A stretch of DNA of 64,000 nucleotides from the NCBI GenBank assembly GCA_029851415.1, contig CM056742.1, positions 11,883,736-11,947,735 on the forward strand. Direction: 5' to 3'. The DNA comes from Eretmocerus hayati. Taxonomy: Eukaryota; Arthropoda; Insecta; Hymenoptera; Aphelinidae. The notes under the pieces were generated by a model. That model was not told the origin of the DNA, ran no database searches, and worked only from the letters and a program-made list of their open reading frames with translations. The position numbers and the translations under genes are program-made. This document shows, one piece after another, positions 1-13,783 of the stretch (position 1 is the first letter of the stretch; each line of letters opens with the position of its first letter).

Positions 1-1540
1 CCTCATTGGCTCTTGTTGTTGTTGTTGTTGTTGTTGTAACACACTGAGTAATTTGATTGTAATGAGTTTCACTGAGCTCTAAGATAATAGATTTAGCCGC
101 GTAAATTGAGGTGAGTCTGTTTAACAGTAGACCAAATCCGATACCGAAAGTTATACTTTTGAATAACGTGTAACAGGTGTATATAGTTTATAATAGAAAA
201 GTGGATGACTAAGAGTATGGTTCAAATTTTTTTTTGCAATTCAAGATGATATTTAGTACAATGAGTATGACTATGAAGATTGAATTTGAGTGTTTCCGTG
301 CTAGTTTATTTACGCTTCATCATTTTAGAAGATTACGAGGATAAAATAGGGCGATGAGGAAGGAGTTCAAATCTCGGGAATTGTTTTTTGACCTTGAAAA
401 TTACAGTTGTCAAAATTGGTTTCATGTGAGGTAATTATTTATTGACGAAGTAATTGTACCAAAAATAATGAGGAGTCATGATTATCTCAAAAAATAATTC
501 GACAAAAATGAGTTATCTCTCATTCAATATCGAACTTATACAATTTCTCACCTACTGAGACTTATGTTACTCGGTTCAAGTAACATTTTCGATAATACAT
601 CAAAAATGATAAAGTAACGGCAATTTATCGTCGAAAACTTTCAATCCTTTCCATTTAAAAAAAGGACTATCATCTCCGTGCCTCAAATTCCACTCATAGC
701 CATCCTCCAAAACCTAAATAACCACAACTTTTAATTACTTTGCAATCAAAACACTCTTTCACTCAATCTCACCCACAAAACCACAAAATTTACTATCGAA
801 AAGGCGTGACAGGGCTCATAAATCTCAAAATAGTATCTCTCCAAACTTACCATCGTCATCTTTGGTGAAATCGTCAATTTCAACGAGCAAATCCTGTCCG
901 AATTTCAAATTCCGGGTCACCAAGAATTACCTATATCTGTATAACGTCGTATATAAAGACGACATCGTCATCTACTTTTCAAACTCTCTATAGTCATTAT
1001 ATATTTGCGGTTCATAAAATCAAAGCCTCGAGATATCGGTTTCACTTCAGAGTACATACTAATTGCTCTTCGTAGTAATTTTAGCTATACGGTTGACTAT
1101 TATAGATAGATATAGGTTAAAAGTTTAGAAGCAATGGAGATAGATATAATACTCGTGGGTGGAACATAATTGGCTTTGACACACCCGAGATGTTTTAGAA
1201 ACGCTTGAAGCTAATCCTGTCTTGTATAATTTGATAGATTTTCTTATGACTGGTATTTACAGGAATGTGAGGTAGATTTGAAATATGTCACGAGAATGTG
1301 AGGAAATGGGGTGAGACAGTTTATCGATCCTCCGGCGATTTCATTTTCATAATTCGTGACGAAAATTGGATATGTTTCTGGGTCGTGTGATTTTGACGCC
1401 TTGAGCTGAGGTGTGACCTGTAAACTCGATGATTCAAAGTTTTGTTCGTTGTGTGAATAGGGGGATACTAGGATTCATGGGTTGCAAATTATGTTTTTTT
1501 ATGACGAATAGGTTTTCAGGAGTAGAATTTTTGGTTGAAG
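1..1540. other. Non-coding stretch, no gene seen
   Basis: AT-rich DNA with a (TTG)8 microsatellite at 13-36. No frame with coding character was found on either strand. Confidence 0.6.
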
Positions 1541-2670
1541 TATAGTATCCTCCAAAATTAATGGAACATCCACACTCTCACTAAATCCATGATTACTACG
1601 ACCTACTTTATTATCCGAGAATTTTCAACAAAAGGTCTTGAAGATCACAAAAAAATCTATCGATTCATGTGTTCCGAATATTCTTCAAATACTTTTCAAG
1701 TAGCCGTGATCAATGTTGAGAATCTAAGAAAAATTTTCTTCAGTGGATCACCTACAACTTTGACGGGAGTGATCCGATCACAAAATTTTTTACCGGATCT
1801 TATTGATCTTTTCAAAACCTACAATTTCTTCTTTTGAAGTTCTCTCTACGAACTTTCTTGTCCGAGTAATGATCTTGGAGAGAAAACTTTGTGTGACACA
1901 GAGTGCTTATAGAGATACCGAGCCTGGCACCTGTTCCGTTTTGTCTTGACCTATTCTAGTGAGGAAACTCATCAAAAAATCATCACGCTACATGATTTTG
2001 ACGTAAAATGATCTTATTTCTCAGAATATCCAATCAGATTTTGTCTCAGATTTGAGATGACAACGGAATCTCGAAATTCATTGTAAAAACCATTGTAAAA
2101 ATTTATTCATTCCATGTTATGTAGGGACATAACATGGAAAGGAATTTAGGGAAAGATCACATTTGAGACAAAATCTGATTGGATATTCTGAGAAATCAAA
2201 TCATTTTACGTCAAAACCATGTGGCGTTATGTTTTTTGATGAATTTTTGCTGTGGAATAGAGAAAGACGAAACGAAACAGGTGCCAGCCGCGGAATCTCC
2301 ATACGCACCCTGTGTTTTTACACATGAAGTTGTCTCTCCAAGCTCGTTACTCTGACAGGAAAGTTCGTGGAGGAAACTTTAAAAAAAGGATATGGTAGGT
2401 TTTGAAAAGATCTACAAGATCCCGTGAGTATTTCTGAGATTTGATCACTCCCGTCAAAGTTGTACGTGATCTACAGAAAAAAAAATTTTCTTAGATTCTC
2501 AACATTGATCACGGCTACTTGAAAAGTACTTGAAGAATATTTGGAACACATGAATCGATAGATTTTTTCACGATCTTTAAGACCTTTTGTTGAAAATTCT
2601 CGGAAAACCAAGTAGGCCGGAGTGATCATGGATTTCTGTGGATGTTCCATTAATTTTGGAAGGTACTGTA
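1541..2670. mobile_element. 1.13-kb palindromic (foldback) element, Tc1-like ends
   Basis: The left arm from 1541 to 2111 is an imperfect reverse complement of the right arm from 2138 to 2670. The two arms meet at CCATGTTATGT (2112-2122), AGGG, ACATAACATGG (2127-2137). The ends read TA-TAGTATCC on the left and, on the opposite strand, TA-CAGTACC on the right, as for TA-targeting Tc1/mariner-type transposons. No transposase is present: the small open frames within the arms are mirror copies. A non-autonomous foldback element or MITE is the best reading; an inverted duplication of host DNA is the alternative. Confidence 0.75.
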
Positions 2671-5600
2671 TGAATTATATCAAAAAGCTGTAAGATAAAA
2701 ATTGGTGTCCAAATAATTGTGATATAAACGATGGCAATGATGAAGAATTTATAAAATTGAGTAATCATTTTTAAGCCTTCAAAATTATTTTTGTACATTT
2801 TGAAGAATTAATATACATTTTGGGAATTTCCTTTCAGATTTGATAATGAGTAAATGTAAATATGTGCCCTCGAAATAACCTACAAATTTAGATTATAGTA
2901 AATTTGTAGAGTTGCCTATAGAATTGGGATCTGTGCAAACAGCTGAGGAATACCTTATTTCAATCCCAAACTCACAAAAGTATACTTTTTCCAGGCAATG
3001 GGGGCAAGTAATGTGCACTCACTTTCTATTTATTGAGTCAATATTAGACTACTGACTGAATGAAATAATGAAATAGGGCAGACAGGACAATGGTCCATGC
3101 TCTAGAAATCGGTTTGGAGAACAATCACCAGTCATCCAATAGTTGTCATCCGTGAACTACTTTTTAGATATTATTTTTATGTTCTCATCCATGGCGAGAG
3201 TTTTCAATTTCTCATATTGAAGTTTTTTTCAGGGTTGAGTTTTTTCTTTCAGAAGTTACCGAAACAATACCATGCTACATTATACTTTAGATTTTCTCGT
3301 GACACAGTAATCAGGGATGAAATTTCAGAAAGCATTTTTTTTTCAGTAATTTTGGGTTTAAATACCTGTTTGTCCTTCGGTAGATAAGGTGTTATCAAAG
3401 ATTTCAAAAAAGCTCGATGCGAAAGGACTTTATTGCCAAAGTTTCGTTCAAGACTTTTGGAATAAAGTTCGTTTGTACCGAGGGTTTTTGTAGTTCTTCA
3501 CCACAGAATAATAGCAGTAATTTTTGTTTGCAAGCCAGAAATGTTGATTTTTCAGAATCTAATTCCTTCTAGGATGCATTATTCTGAAGTTATGAAATCT
3601 CTAAAATGATTTAATCGTCATGAAATGTTGAATGTCTAGAATATCATCCACCAAACATCTCATTTTACATTTTACATAAAAACGGGAATTATCGCTTAAA
3701 GAATCATCTGAGCCTTGTTCAAATATTCAAAATCCTGGGCAGTTTAAGAAATTGTTTTTTCCAAAGATCAAATCTCTTAAATTTATCAAAAAATCAAAAA
3801 TGTGTTCACACTCAGAAATACAAAAATTTCACAGTCACCTCACGTGCCCTAACCTGCAAATATTGACCAATTCCATATCCAACCACTCAACCTCTATAAA
3901 ATCCAGGTCAAAATATCTCACCTTAAAACTCTCACAGACTCCCTTCCTTCCTCTATTCCTTTGCAAAATTTTGCACAAAATTCACGAGCACAACCACGAT
4001 ACCGCTAATCTTTCCTATTCACAGTTTCTAGACACACCCATTGCGTGAAAAAAAAAAACAAGTGTCAAGGTGTATAAGTACTCAACAGCTCATTGAGTAC
4101 GCCGTTACAGACTCTCATTCTTTTTCTCTTATACGTCTTAGTCAAGTGCAAATTTCATCTCTCACCTCTTGTACACATACTGACATCAGCAAACGTTCAA
4201 ATATTCATATGCATACCTTTACTTATATTCCAGACGGTAAAAGGAGACGAGACGTGACGATTCTTTACAAAAGTAGGTGAAGAGAAGTCTCATCTTACCG
4301 TAGCCAATCCGTTATTGCCTTCAGGGGCAAATAATATCCACCATATATAACGTAAGCGTGTTCGAAATTTCGACGAGTAACACCAGACTTGGTGGACCAC
4401 TTGACCGATATTTGGGTTGTCGCGGCCTTGAAAAACTGACACACAGGTGGACTTTACATACATGCATATACCTTGACTTTCTTAAAGTTCCGGGGCACCT
4501 TGCTTATACTTATATTTTTGCACTCATGATCACCACCGTCCCCATTGAAATATCTCATGACGAAGAGTCTGGGGAAGGCCTCTTTTATAAATATACCGAA
4601 CTTTCTTTTTTCGGATGTTTCAAAAAATGCCCTCGAGGGTCGTTATCCTTTAAGATTTCGCATGGGAGGTCGCTTTTTTCAGTTGAATTTTTGGAAGGAG
4701 GGATATCGTGATGTTGATCGCGATGCGAAAGTGATCCGTGTGAATAAAGCGATTATATTTTGGTGAAAGGATGGATTTTATTTCTGATTATCGCTTTTGT
4801 GTGCTTTTTTTGCGAGGTGGAGGTTCTTTGTGAATGAATGATTGAGAATTGAGTGTATAGTAGAGTTTGCAACAAGCGGTATTTTTAATAGGGTACTTTT
4901 GAGGCTGTATTGATGTATGTAGTTGATCGGGAATCGGGAGTGTGTAAATCGGAAAAGATTATGTCTTCTTTTTTGAAATATGAAACGTTGTTGGTGGTTT
5001 ATGTGTATCTTGAGAGTGATTGACCCAGAAAATTTGTGGGCTCGATATCGAAAGTGATGCGTATAGCATTCGTGTGAGTCTGCAAAGTAGAAATGTGGTC
5101 ATATGATTCGTAGAATTTTGTAGTATTTCGACTACTTCTAGTTTCATCATTTCTGATACTATTTCAGATTAATTTCATGTCTGTGAGTCAATCACCGAGT
5201 TTGTGTTCAGCAACTCCTACTCAATCACACCTCAACTTTTTGGCAATAGTCAGTCAAGAGCCATTTGTGGAAGTCTACCTAGCTATTAGTCTCCAAATTC
5301 AATTGTTAAAAAAAAGAAAGAAAAAAAAAAGAAATTAGGATATCAATTTCAAATTTTTGGGTGTTAGGGATCAGAATGTTTTATGAGGATGATGTCAACC
5401 CCTTGGTTCCAGGGAAACAAAATTAACATCAATTTCCTCCCAATTAAGTGATAACTCGACTCTCGAGGAAGTGCAAAGAGACCGGTTGCAGCTCCAATAT
5501 ACGAAATCGAAATGAATGATTACTTTCAAAACGGATTTCAATTGATTGGCTTGATTGAGATGAAAAAATTGCTCGTCAATCGCCAAAGTTATAAATTGAG

Positions 5601-8550
5601 CCAGATACTTTCAGAATTAGATTATCAACGGTCGGAGAAATGATAGATTCATTGTGTTAGTCTCTAACACATGAATAATTAATTTGGAATTCTATTGAGA
5701 TCTGAATTTTACCTCACAGTGATTCAACTGCTCTTTACGATTATTCCGCAAAACTTGGTCCACTACTCCGCTCCGATGCCACACTTCCCGGCCTCGGAAA
5801 ATTTTTCGATACAAAATAAGTCAACAATTAGGTCGTTGCAAAATGACCGAAAAACGACAAAATTACAAAATTGAAATTGTCCTATTTTTCTCAAAAACAC
5901 AGGAGCATATAGACACTTCGTTATTGTAGGAATATGTGTTGGTGGCATTGCCAAACAGTTTTCAAAAATTTTCCAGATTTTTACCAATACATTAATCAAA
6001 AGTTATCACAAGTATTGGTTTCCGGGCATGTCTACTTTGAATGCACGTCTGCTCGAGCACTTCATGCAAATTATTAAGGAATAAATTGCGTTTACTTTGG
6101 TTTGCATAAAAAAATTGGTTGAATTCCAGTTTATTTTTCATCCATGAAATTTCAATCAATAATTCGAAAGTATCGAAATAACCAGTTGGTATGCTAACTC
6201 ACTTAGGTGATATGATCTCGATAAATAGATCAAATTCATTACGTATTCATCGTACGATGTATCAGAATACATGAAAGACTAGACAATGTTTACTGTATCA
6301 CTTTTGTAGCTCCTATAGATTAACTTTGAGGAAAACTACTGCGGTTTCTTTCAATTTACATAACTTTACGAGTACATAGGTTCGAAGATTGTTACACGTA
6401 CCGAAGCACACCTGACCACATGCAATCTCAATTTACAATTTTCCCATTATAATTTTACAATAACATTTGCATTTCAAAATCATTCCTACAAAAACGCGAG
6501 TCTCAACAAATTTTAATGAGACATCACACAATTATTTTTCATGATTCCATACATGAAACTAAGCCCTAAAACTTAGATGCTCAGAAAGTCACTCAGAGTC
6601 TCGTATAATACCAGTATCTCTCTAGGTAAAAGCGAAACTTTGCATTTCAAATCGATCGAATTGCAAGAGAACGAAATCTATATGTACTCACCACAACGTG
6701 TTGCAACATTTTTCTTTCCAAAGAGACAATAGCCCCTCATCGTCTGGAGCAACAATTCCTTCACCTTCTTCTTATTCTTCTCCTCGGTATTTTTTTTTTT
6801 TTTTTTTATAACATATAATAGTGTAATACTCACACAAGTAAAGATATATATTTTTGCATTCGAGAGGATCGAGTATCTTATAGGTTATAGGTGTGCTGGT
6901 TCAATTGATTATTGAAAATCGACCCGAACGAGATATATATATATAGGTTGTAAAATATCACTGTAACTGTGTATAGACCGCGAGAGATCGTGATTCAGCT
7001 TAGAAAAGCTGAATAAGACGGTTTTTTTTTCAAATCACGATGCAAGTAGTTTCGCGAAATTCGATATAACTGTATAAGATTATCCTGAGTGCTTATAAGC
7101 TGTAATTATCATGTGTGCTTATGTATGAATTTTCTTTGTATATATCAATGAGATTGATTCGATTCACTTGTATTTACTTGAAATTCGATTGTGGTACGGT
7201 TTTATGTAGTGTTTTGGGTAATTTTGAATTTCGCGTGCGATTTCTAGTCCGTGAACAGGTTTATTCATTTTCTGTGGACGATTGCGAATCAAATTGTACG
7301 TGATTCGATGTCTGGCAAAGGTATTGAGCAATTGTTGCGACTATTGACGCGCGTGCGGAAATACAATTTGCTATGGTTTATTTGGAGTGACGAGTTGAGA
7401 GGTTTCATTTTGTTTCTTTTTAGGAAGAGAAACGCTCCGAAAAATTACATTGGATTGATGCAAAGGAGTCGGTGTACGGGGATCCTGGAGTTGATTTTTC
7501 TTTATTTTGATTGCGTAAAAGAGTCGGTCACCTGCCGATTGCGTCCATCTTTTCATCTTGTAAGAGAGTATTTTACCGTTCGATTGCGAATCCTGATCAG
7601 GTATTCCCACCTGGTGGTGATTTTTTTTCTTCGTGTTTCAATGAAAGTGAATGTGGACATGGGTTTGAAATATAAATCGAAATCTTGAATGAGAAATGTT
7701 GCAGAATTTGTGCAATATAATTTTTGTAACTGGATTAGAAAGAAAGAAAAATTTTCAAACATGACATTTCTTTTTTTCCTTTTATTAACGCATATTCAAC
7801 CTCTTTTTGAGATTATTCTGCGAGACGCACAGTTCAAGTTGGGTTCCGAACCACTGAGAAAATTTGTTTGATCTATACTCCATATTTGCAATGTTTATGG
7901 AATGATCAAAACTACTTATACTCAGCAAGATTCTGGACTTATTTGGCTGGTTAGATGGGGTCATGGGATGACTCGTAAAATACGGTACACTTCCGGCAAT
8001 TTTTTTGATTTCATCGATATGAATTATGCAGCACGAGGAGCAACGGTATTAAGCCACTAAAGCCAGAATATTGAACATGACACATCGATATCTCAAAAAT
8101 TAATTTTTTATACCCAAACGAGTGAGGATTAATATTCATCAGTTGATTTTCAATGAATGAATAAGATAGCCTAGAGCGACGTCTTTCTGGGAAATAAATG
8201 AGGAACTTCGAACCTCACTCATTTGCTAATCCATAATATACGCAATGATGGCGTTTGTTGCTCAGAAACTCGATCATTTGAATTATTCATTGAAAAACCC
8301 AAGTTCTTAGTTGAGAGTAAAATTTGAAAAAATTTGGTGGATATGTACCCATTTTTTACGATGAGTCGGCCCTGATTGTGGGCTATTTCGAAGTAAGAAG
8401 GCGACAGTGACCTACTGTTGCTTATCTTTATCAAAAATTTCATCGTTTCACTCCAAGCGCTTGTCTTCAATTCAGATAGGCAAACCTTTCTTGAATGTTC
8501 ATTCATCAAGCTTGATGTTGACAAATGGAAGTTAAGCGTCATGAGGCATT
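2671..8550. other. Non-coding stretch, no gene seen
   Basis: AT-rich, with a T18 run (6790-6807), a short TA repeat near 6930 and a nested hairpin at 6987-7041. Open frames here, the longest 145 codons at 7251-7688, lack motifs, splice context or compositional bias and are taken as chance. Probably upstream or intronic DNA of the mucin gene. Confidence 0.5.
6987..7041. repeat. Nested hairpin
   Basis: ATCGTGATT (6987-6995) pairs with AATCACGAT (7033-7041). Inside it ATTCAGCTT (6993-7001) pairs perfectly with AAGCTGAAT (7006-7014). Both stems are exact but short. Confidence 0.5.
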
Positions 8551-8554
8551 CAAA

Positions 8555-8825
8555 TGTGGGAACATATTTTTTTGTTCCTAAGGGGATGTCGGAGTCCTAT
8601 ACTATTTGCATATTAGTTATCGTTATTGTCGAGTTTCCAAACCATTCAACGAACATTTGAGATATTGCAATTCTAATAAGTAACGCCTATTAGATGGACC
8701 AAACAGGATCGGCGTTACTTATTAGAATTGCAATATCTCAAAAATTCATCGAGTGGTTTGTGAACTCGACAATGTCGGTATCTGACATCCTCTTGAGGAA
8801 TATGAGAAAAAAATGTCATTTTATT
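8555..8825. repeat. Inverted repeat with perfect 30-bp core stem
   Basis: Positions 8658-8687 are the exact reverse complement of 8711-8740, with a 23-nt loop. Outside the core the arms continue to pair imperfectly through the mirrored GGATGTC and GTCGAG words to roughly 8555 and 8825. It may be a MITE or a recent inverted duplication. The stem is longer than a usual animal microRNA precursor arm. Confidence 0.75.
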
Positions 8826-8830
8826 TTAGG

Positions 8831-11580
8831 CCTTACCAGCATTTTTGTATCGGAATGTCCTTTTGATAAATCTGAAAAGTTTATGAGCTGCTAGTAGAAT
8901 GGCAGAACATCGCCATTACGAAGATTTGGAAAACTCCTTGTTTTCTGCCCTTATAAAGATCCATTCTTGACGATAATTCTACGTTCAAAAATCTTGTCTA
9001 AAATTCCCTATACTCAGGAAAATTATTGGTAAACCAGCAAAACTGCCTCGATCGCGGGCTCGCTCGGCCCCGGTGCATACAAACTCATTGAACATGTGAG
9101 ATGTCAATGTTTTCTCCAATGTCACTATTGAATTCTAATAGTTCTATTTTTCTGAATATTTTTCTTATTTCAAAATAAGTTTGAATTTAATATTCTCATC
9201 CTATTTTTGAAACCATTAAGTTTGTCTCTCCATTTCAATAAATTCTGCACATACGTAATGTTTGTGAATCGGTTCGAATATAACCGCGGTTTCAAATATA
9301 ATCTTACTAAGAGTGTAACATCGCCTAAAACAACTAACCAGATACATGAGAAGGGAAAATCTCTATGAAACTTTTTTCAAAGTATGTACAAAAATAATCT
9401 GCAGGGAGCGGTGCTATTATAGTTTCCTTCACCTTCCTTTTTAAATTGTTTTATTGTCAATATCCCTATTTGACTGCTAGAGAAGCCACCATCGCTCTTC
9501 AGATAATATGAAGCACTCATAATATTATAAATACATAAACATGCAACATTCATCATTCAACAACAAAAGCAGCAAGTAACATATAAGAAACTATTTCACT
9601 ATAATTATATATCCAATTAAGTTATGATCTTATCACTACATGTCTAGACCTGTTTCACTTTCAGAAACACTTAGACTGAACACAATAACTTACATTTTTA
9701 CGATTCAGTCATACTTCAATATGAGTAAACGTAAAATAATTGCATACAATAAACACTCCACTTATACTATAAAGTAAATGATTTAATGAAATTCAATCTA
9801 AGTATTGACATTTACATTCATCTTTACCACTCTCAAATCTTCAATCTAACGTGACAATTTCTGTAATCCGTGTGAACTCATCAATCCACATACAAAGTGA
9901 TTGAAAACCATAAATGGGATTTTTACTTGGAGCCATAAAGACAAATTCAAACTCAAATTCTGCTCCTATCTGTAGAATTTTTCAAACATCAATAACTTGA
10001 ATTCTGGAAAGATTATAACAAATTCATCACATATTTACCTTCAACTTCATGTAATCCGAGTATCTGATGGGACTCAAACATTACACGATACACTGATGAA
10101 TAATGACATGTTATTATCCTTTCACCAATATCAATTAGTCTCTAGTTCCTAGAGTTTGACATTCTATTCTTCAACCCCTTGTCCAGGATAGAATGCAAGA
10201 TTGTCCAAACCATTAATGAGCAACAACGCAGCTTAACGATTTGGTCTGCCAAGATGTCATAATATGAATATAAATATCCTGATTCCGTCCTTATTAATGA
10301 CATCGATTTGAAACGGATTCATACCGCATATGAGCGCATACGAATAATTACCGAATGCATGTGTTGGAGGTGGGCATCATATCATCAGATTCACAAATCC
10401 TTGGGGACACGCATAAATTGGCCAAAGATTTAATTGTCCCGATCGAGGCCGTATTCTGTCTCAAAATAAAACCTTTTCTGCTGCGGGACTTGCCCCCTCG
10501 ATCCCAATTATTGGTCAGAATTCACGATAATACACTCTGCTGATGCGATTCTGTCGAATTTTTTCCTCAAGACATCCTGATTTTAAACTAATAGAATTGA
10601 CTGAAAGCTGAAAATATCGGAGTTCTAACTTCTTAATCAAAATAACGCTAGTTCTTTGTTTCACACGACTTGTTTTATTAATTATGATCTTTTATCATAA
10701 CACTCTATATGCATTAGAAATTTTACACCTTCTAACGTCAACATCAGACTATATTCTTCCCTGGTACCCTTTTTGAAGACATTTGTTCACTTTGGCCTGA
10801 ATTTAGCTTCTTCTTCTGCCCATTTTTTATATTTTACTGACTATTTACAATCTTCATTGATTGTGTATTCAACATCACTCTTCTCCTGAATGTCATTATC
10901 AAGACACTTGTTCACTCTGACCTGGGCCATGTCACTATGAGTGTCAATCAACACATGTAATTTTTCTATTGCATAAAATACTTCTCGTACCTGAATATGA
11001 ATTGACTATTCCAACCTGAGCATTCCATGAATTGTCTAAGTTTGGGTTATAAACAGTGCCCTTGACAACTACGCCATTGCTGCATTTGATCCAAAGATAC
11101 ATCTTCATATGAATAATAATACATCATAATACATAGTACAAACAATCATCCATTACCAATCATGAAATCTTTTAATTCCGCAAATGAATATACAATCTAC
11201 TACGCACAAATTTTTTTGAGATGAAATGCAATCACTTTGAAGCACTGCTTCAATTGAAGTCTTGGAGTTATGTGACTGCATGACTGAAATACTCTTTATT
11301 GAATATATTCGAATACCATTCTGATTATGATTGAGGTTAAATTACAATTGTCAAAACTTGGAATCCAATTCCACAACAGCTCATCAAGCCTATCAAAGAT
11401 CAATGTATCTACTCAATACTCAAATGCACTAAATCATTCCACTCACCTTGCTTGACTACTAATTGATTCGAGAACTTGAATCCAATCAAACAAATACTTT
11501 TATTAACTCAAGTGGACATATGCTTTCACCTGATTTGAAACTCATCAATTATCCCGATCTAAAACCAATTACACTTTATC
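8831..11580. other. Non-coding stretch, no gene seen
   Basis: AT-rich sequence without recognisable coding exons, RNA genes or strong repeats. Confidence 0.5.
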
Positions 11581-11584
11581 TGGC

Positions 11585-12240
11585 TTGAAACTGATGCGTT
11601 CATTCATCATCTTCATCATGTCATCAGCGCACATCCTACCAAGATTCATTTACTTCAATTCCATCATTTTCGCTCGTCGTCATCTTCAACACACGAATTC
11701 ACTCATCATAAACTCAAACTCATTCATTCTCATCATCCTATCAACTCACATTACTTCCAACACTCACTCACTCCATTTCCATCATGTTCACTTGTTATCA
11801 TCTTCAACACATTCATCGTCATCATCGTCAACTCATTCATCGTCATCATTTCATCAACTCACATCACTTCCTTCATTTATTCACTCAATTTTCATCATCA
11901 CCATTTATTCACCATCTCCTATACCCACATTTACTCACCATCATTTTCATTTTCATTAAACGATTCCAATGATCGCCTACTTAGAGAACAATCCTGCATG
12001 CACATAAGACTTCTGTAAGTAGGAGGGTGAGGCATTCATTCTCTCTTATTTCATATGTTTCCCATCCTCATCGTTCATTCGTCATCTTCATCATCTCATC
12101 AGCTTACAACTTATCAACATCATTACTAATTCATCAATCATTCATCAATAATTCATCAACAATTCATCTAACATATCGTCATCATCAATCATTCATTATC
12201 TTTCTCGTTCATCCATCAATACGTCATTAATCATCCATCT
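11585..12240. repeat. TCATCA/TTCATC low-complexity tract
   Basis: Dense imperfect TCATCA, CATCTTCATC and TCATTCATC words. Two sub-blocks (about 11592-11660 and 12080-12150) share the longer phrase TTCATCATCTTCATCAT with minor changes. The Ser/His-rich open frames here are a product of the triplet bias, not genes. Confidence 0.7.
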
Positions 12241-12246
12241 CTTAAG

Positions 12247-12391
12247 GGTCAATTCGAAGAATATATATTCATTTCAAAGGTCAATTGATTAGAGAGATGC
12301 AACGAACGTATGAAAAACATGCTCCCTTATACGTTCCTTGCATCTGCAACCAATTGATCTTTGTTGTAAATATATATCGGGAGAATTGATC
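12247..12391. repeat. 145-bp imperfect hairpin
   Basis: GGTCAATTC at the left pairs with GAATTGATC at the right. The stem continues through ATATATATT and TCAAAGGTCAATT to an inner stem GAACGTAT/ATACGTTC around a loop near 12311-12330. Size and full-length pairing suit a small MITE or a precursor-like hairpin. Confidence 0.65.
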
Positions 12392-12761
12392 TTGTAGATT
12401 CAGACGACCGACAGATCCTCGTGAGCCAAAACTATGGGGCTTGACTCTCAATCTGCGCCTTTGCAACACTCCGGTACGCATGGTGGTGACTCTCAGGATT
12501 GAGAGTCATTCATTCATAGAAAATGAGGCGATCGAGGATGACGTACAGATAGACAGATAGACGAGTCCCATAAATGATTATTCATTGTAACGGATGCGAC
12601 GAACTAGACAAAAACCACACTTACACAATCACCATATTATAAATAATAATAGATGATAGATAAAAAATCTTGGAAATAAAAAATTAATCAAGAATAAAAT
12701 AGTCAAGACCGTCGAATTAACATAATGAAAACTGGACGTCGAAAACTGTAAGACAATGTTT

Positions 12762-13075
12762 TCAGATTGGAAATTAGACTAATGAGGTCTAAATAAGGCT
12801 CAAATAAGGTCTGTATATTTGTATGTATGCGTGAATATATTTGAGAGGGCAAGGATCTAGTGAAGTAAGGTCTAATAAGGTTTAAATAAGGTCTGTATAC
12901 TTGTATGTATGCGTGAATACATTGAGAGGGCAAAAATCTAGTGAAGTAAGGTCTAAATGAGGTTTAAATAAGGTCTGTATATTTATATGTATCCGTGAAT
13001 ACATTGAGAGGACAGAAATCTAGTGAAGTAAGGTCTAAACGAAGTCTAAATAAGGTCTGTGTATATACGTATACA
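12762..13075. repeat. 82-bp tandem repeat, nearly four copies
   Basis: The phrase AAATAAGGTCTGTAT begins at 12802, 12884 and 12966, with AAATAAGGTCTGTGTAT at 13048: a constant 82-bp period. Each unit also carries GTGAATA...TTGAGAGG and ATCTAGTGAAGTAAGGTCT. Units differ by a few substitutions. Confidence 0.9.
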
Positions 13076-13734
13076 TATAGATCGCAAAAATCTGGTACCG
13101 CCGGACGCTGCAGGCAGATTATATTATTAATTTCAAAAGTTGTGTCCAGGCATACTCGTAAATGATCCAAACTACTACAATCGCCCATTATATTGAAAAA
13201 GAGAGTAAATCATCATTGGTCTAATTTTGACTCATTTAAAATCGGTTAACGCGAATCTTTCCAGTACTTTCAAAAATTCCTTCAAACGAACACCAACCAA
13301 TTACATGCACCAAAGTTCCATAGCACAATAGCAAGGCTCATCTCATCAATATGTATATCACGTATATACGACTCGATGTACCTGCAATAGATCTCACAAA
13401 TTCTTTCGACTTATAAATCATTCCTACACCATCAAAACATCCAGATCAAAACACACCCAAATTTGCCAAACCCATTAAAAATACCAACACCCACAATTCC
13501 ACCGTCAAAACTCTAAATCAAAATCTCGCAATCGATTACCAATCATAGACTAATAAACCCGTCCTGATGTCATTGGCTCGAATTTCTAACATCACGACAA
13601 CTCTAATAATGTTGCGTCAGGTAAAATCGTAGCTCTCGACCGAGACGGAGCATTGAATCATGAATATTCAACCACTTGTACAGTGTAATTGTCGAAAAAT
13701 TTATGCACTGAATGCAAGTATTATGGATTTGTAA

Positions 13735-13740
<6 letters not shown>

Positions 13741-13780
<40 letters not shown>
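13741..13780. repeat. (GT)20 microsatellite
   Basis: Twenty uninterrupted GT units, creating His/Thr and Cys/Val pseudo-frames. Confidence 0.98.

Positions 13781-13783
<3 letters not shown>

Noticed and set aside
1589..1837. 82-codon frame
   Set aside because: Lies inside an arm of the 1.13-kb palindrome.
7251..7688. 145-codon plus-strand open frame
   Set aside because: No domain, no repeats, no supporting splice context; overlapping minus-strand frames of similar length suggest chance.
11585..11972. Ser/His-rich frames
   Set aside because: Created by the TCATCA triplet tract.
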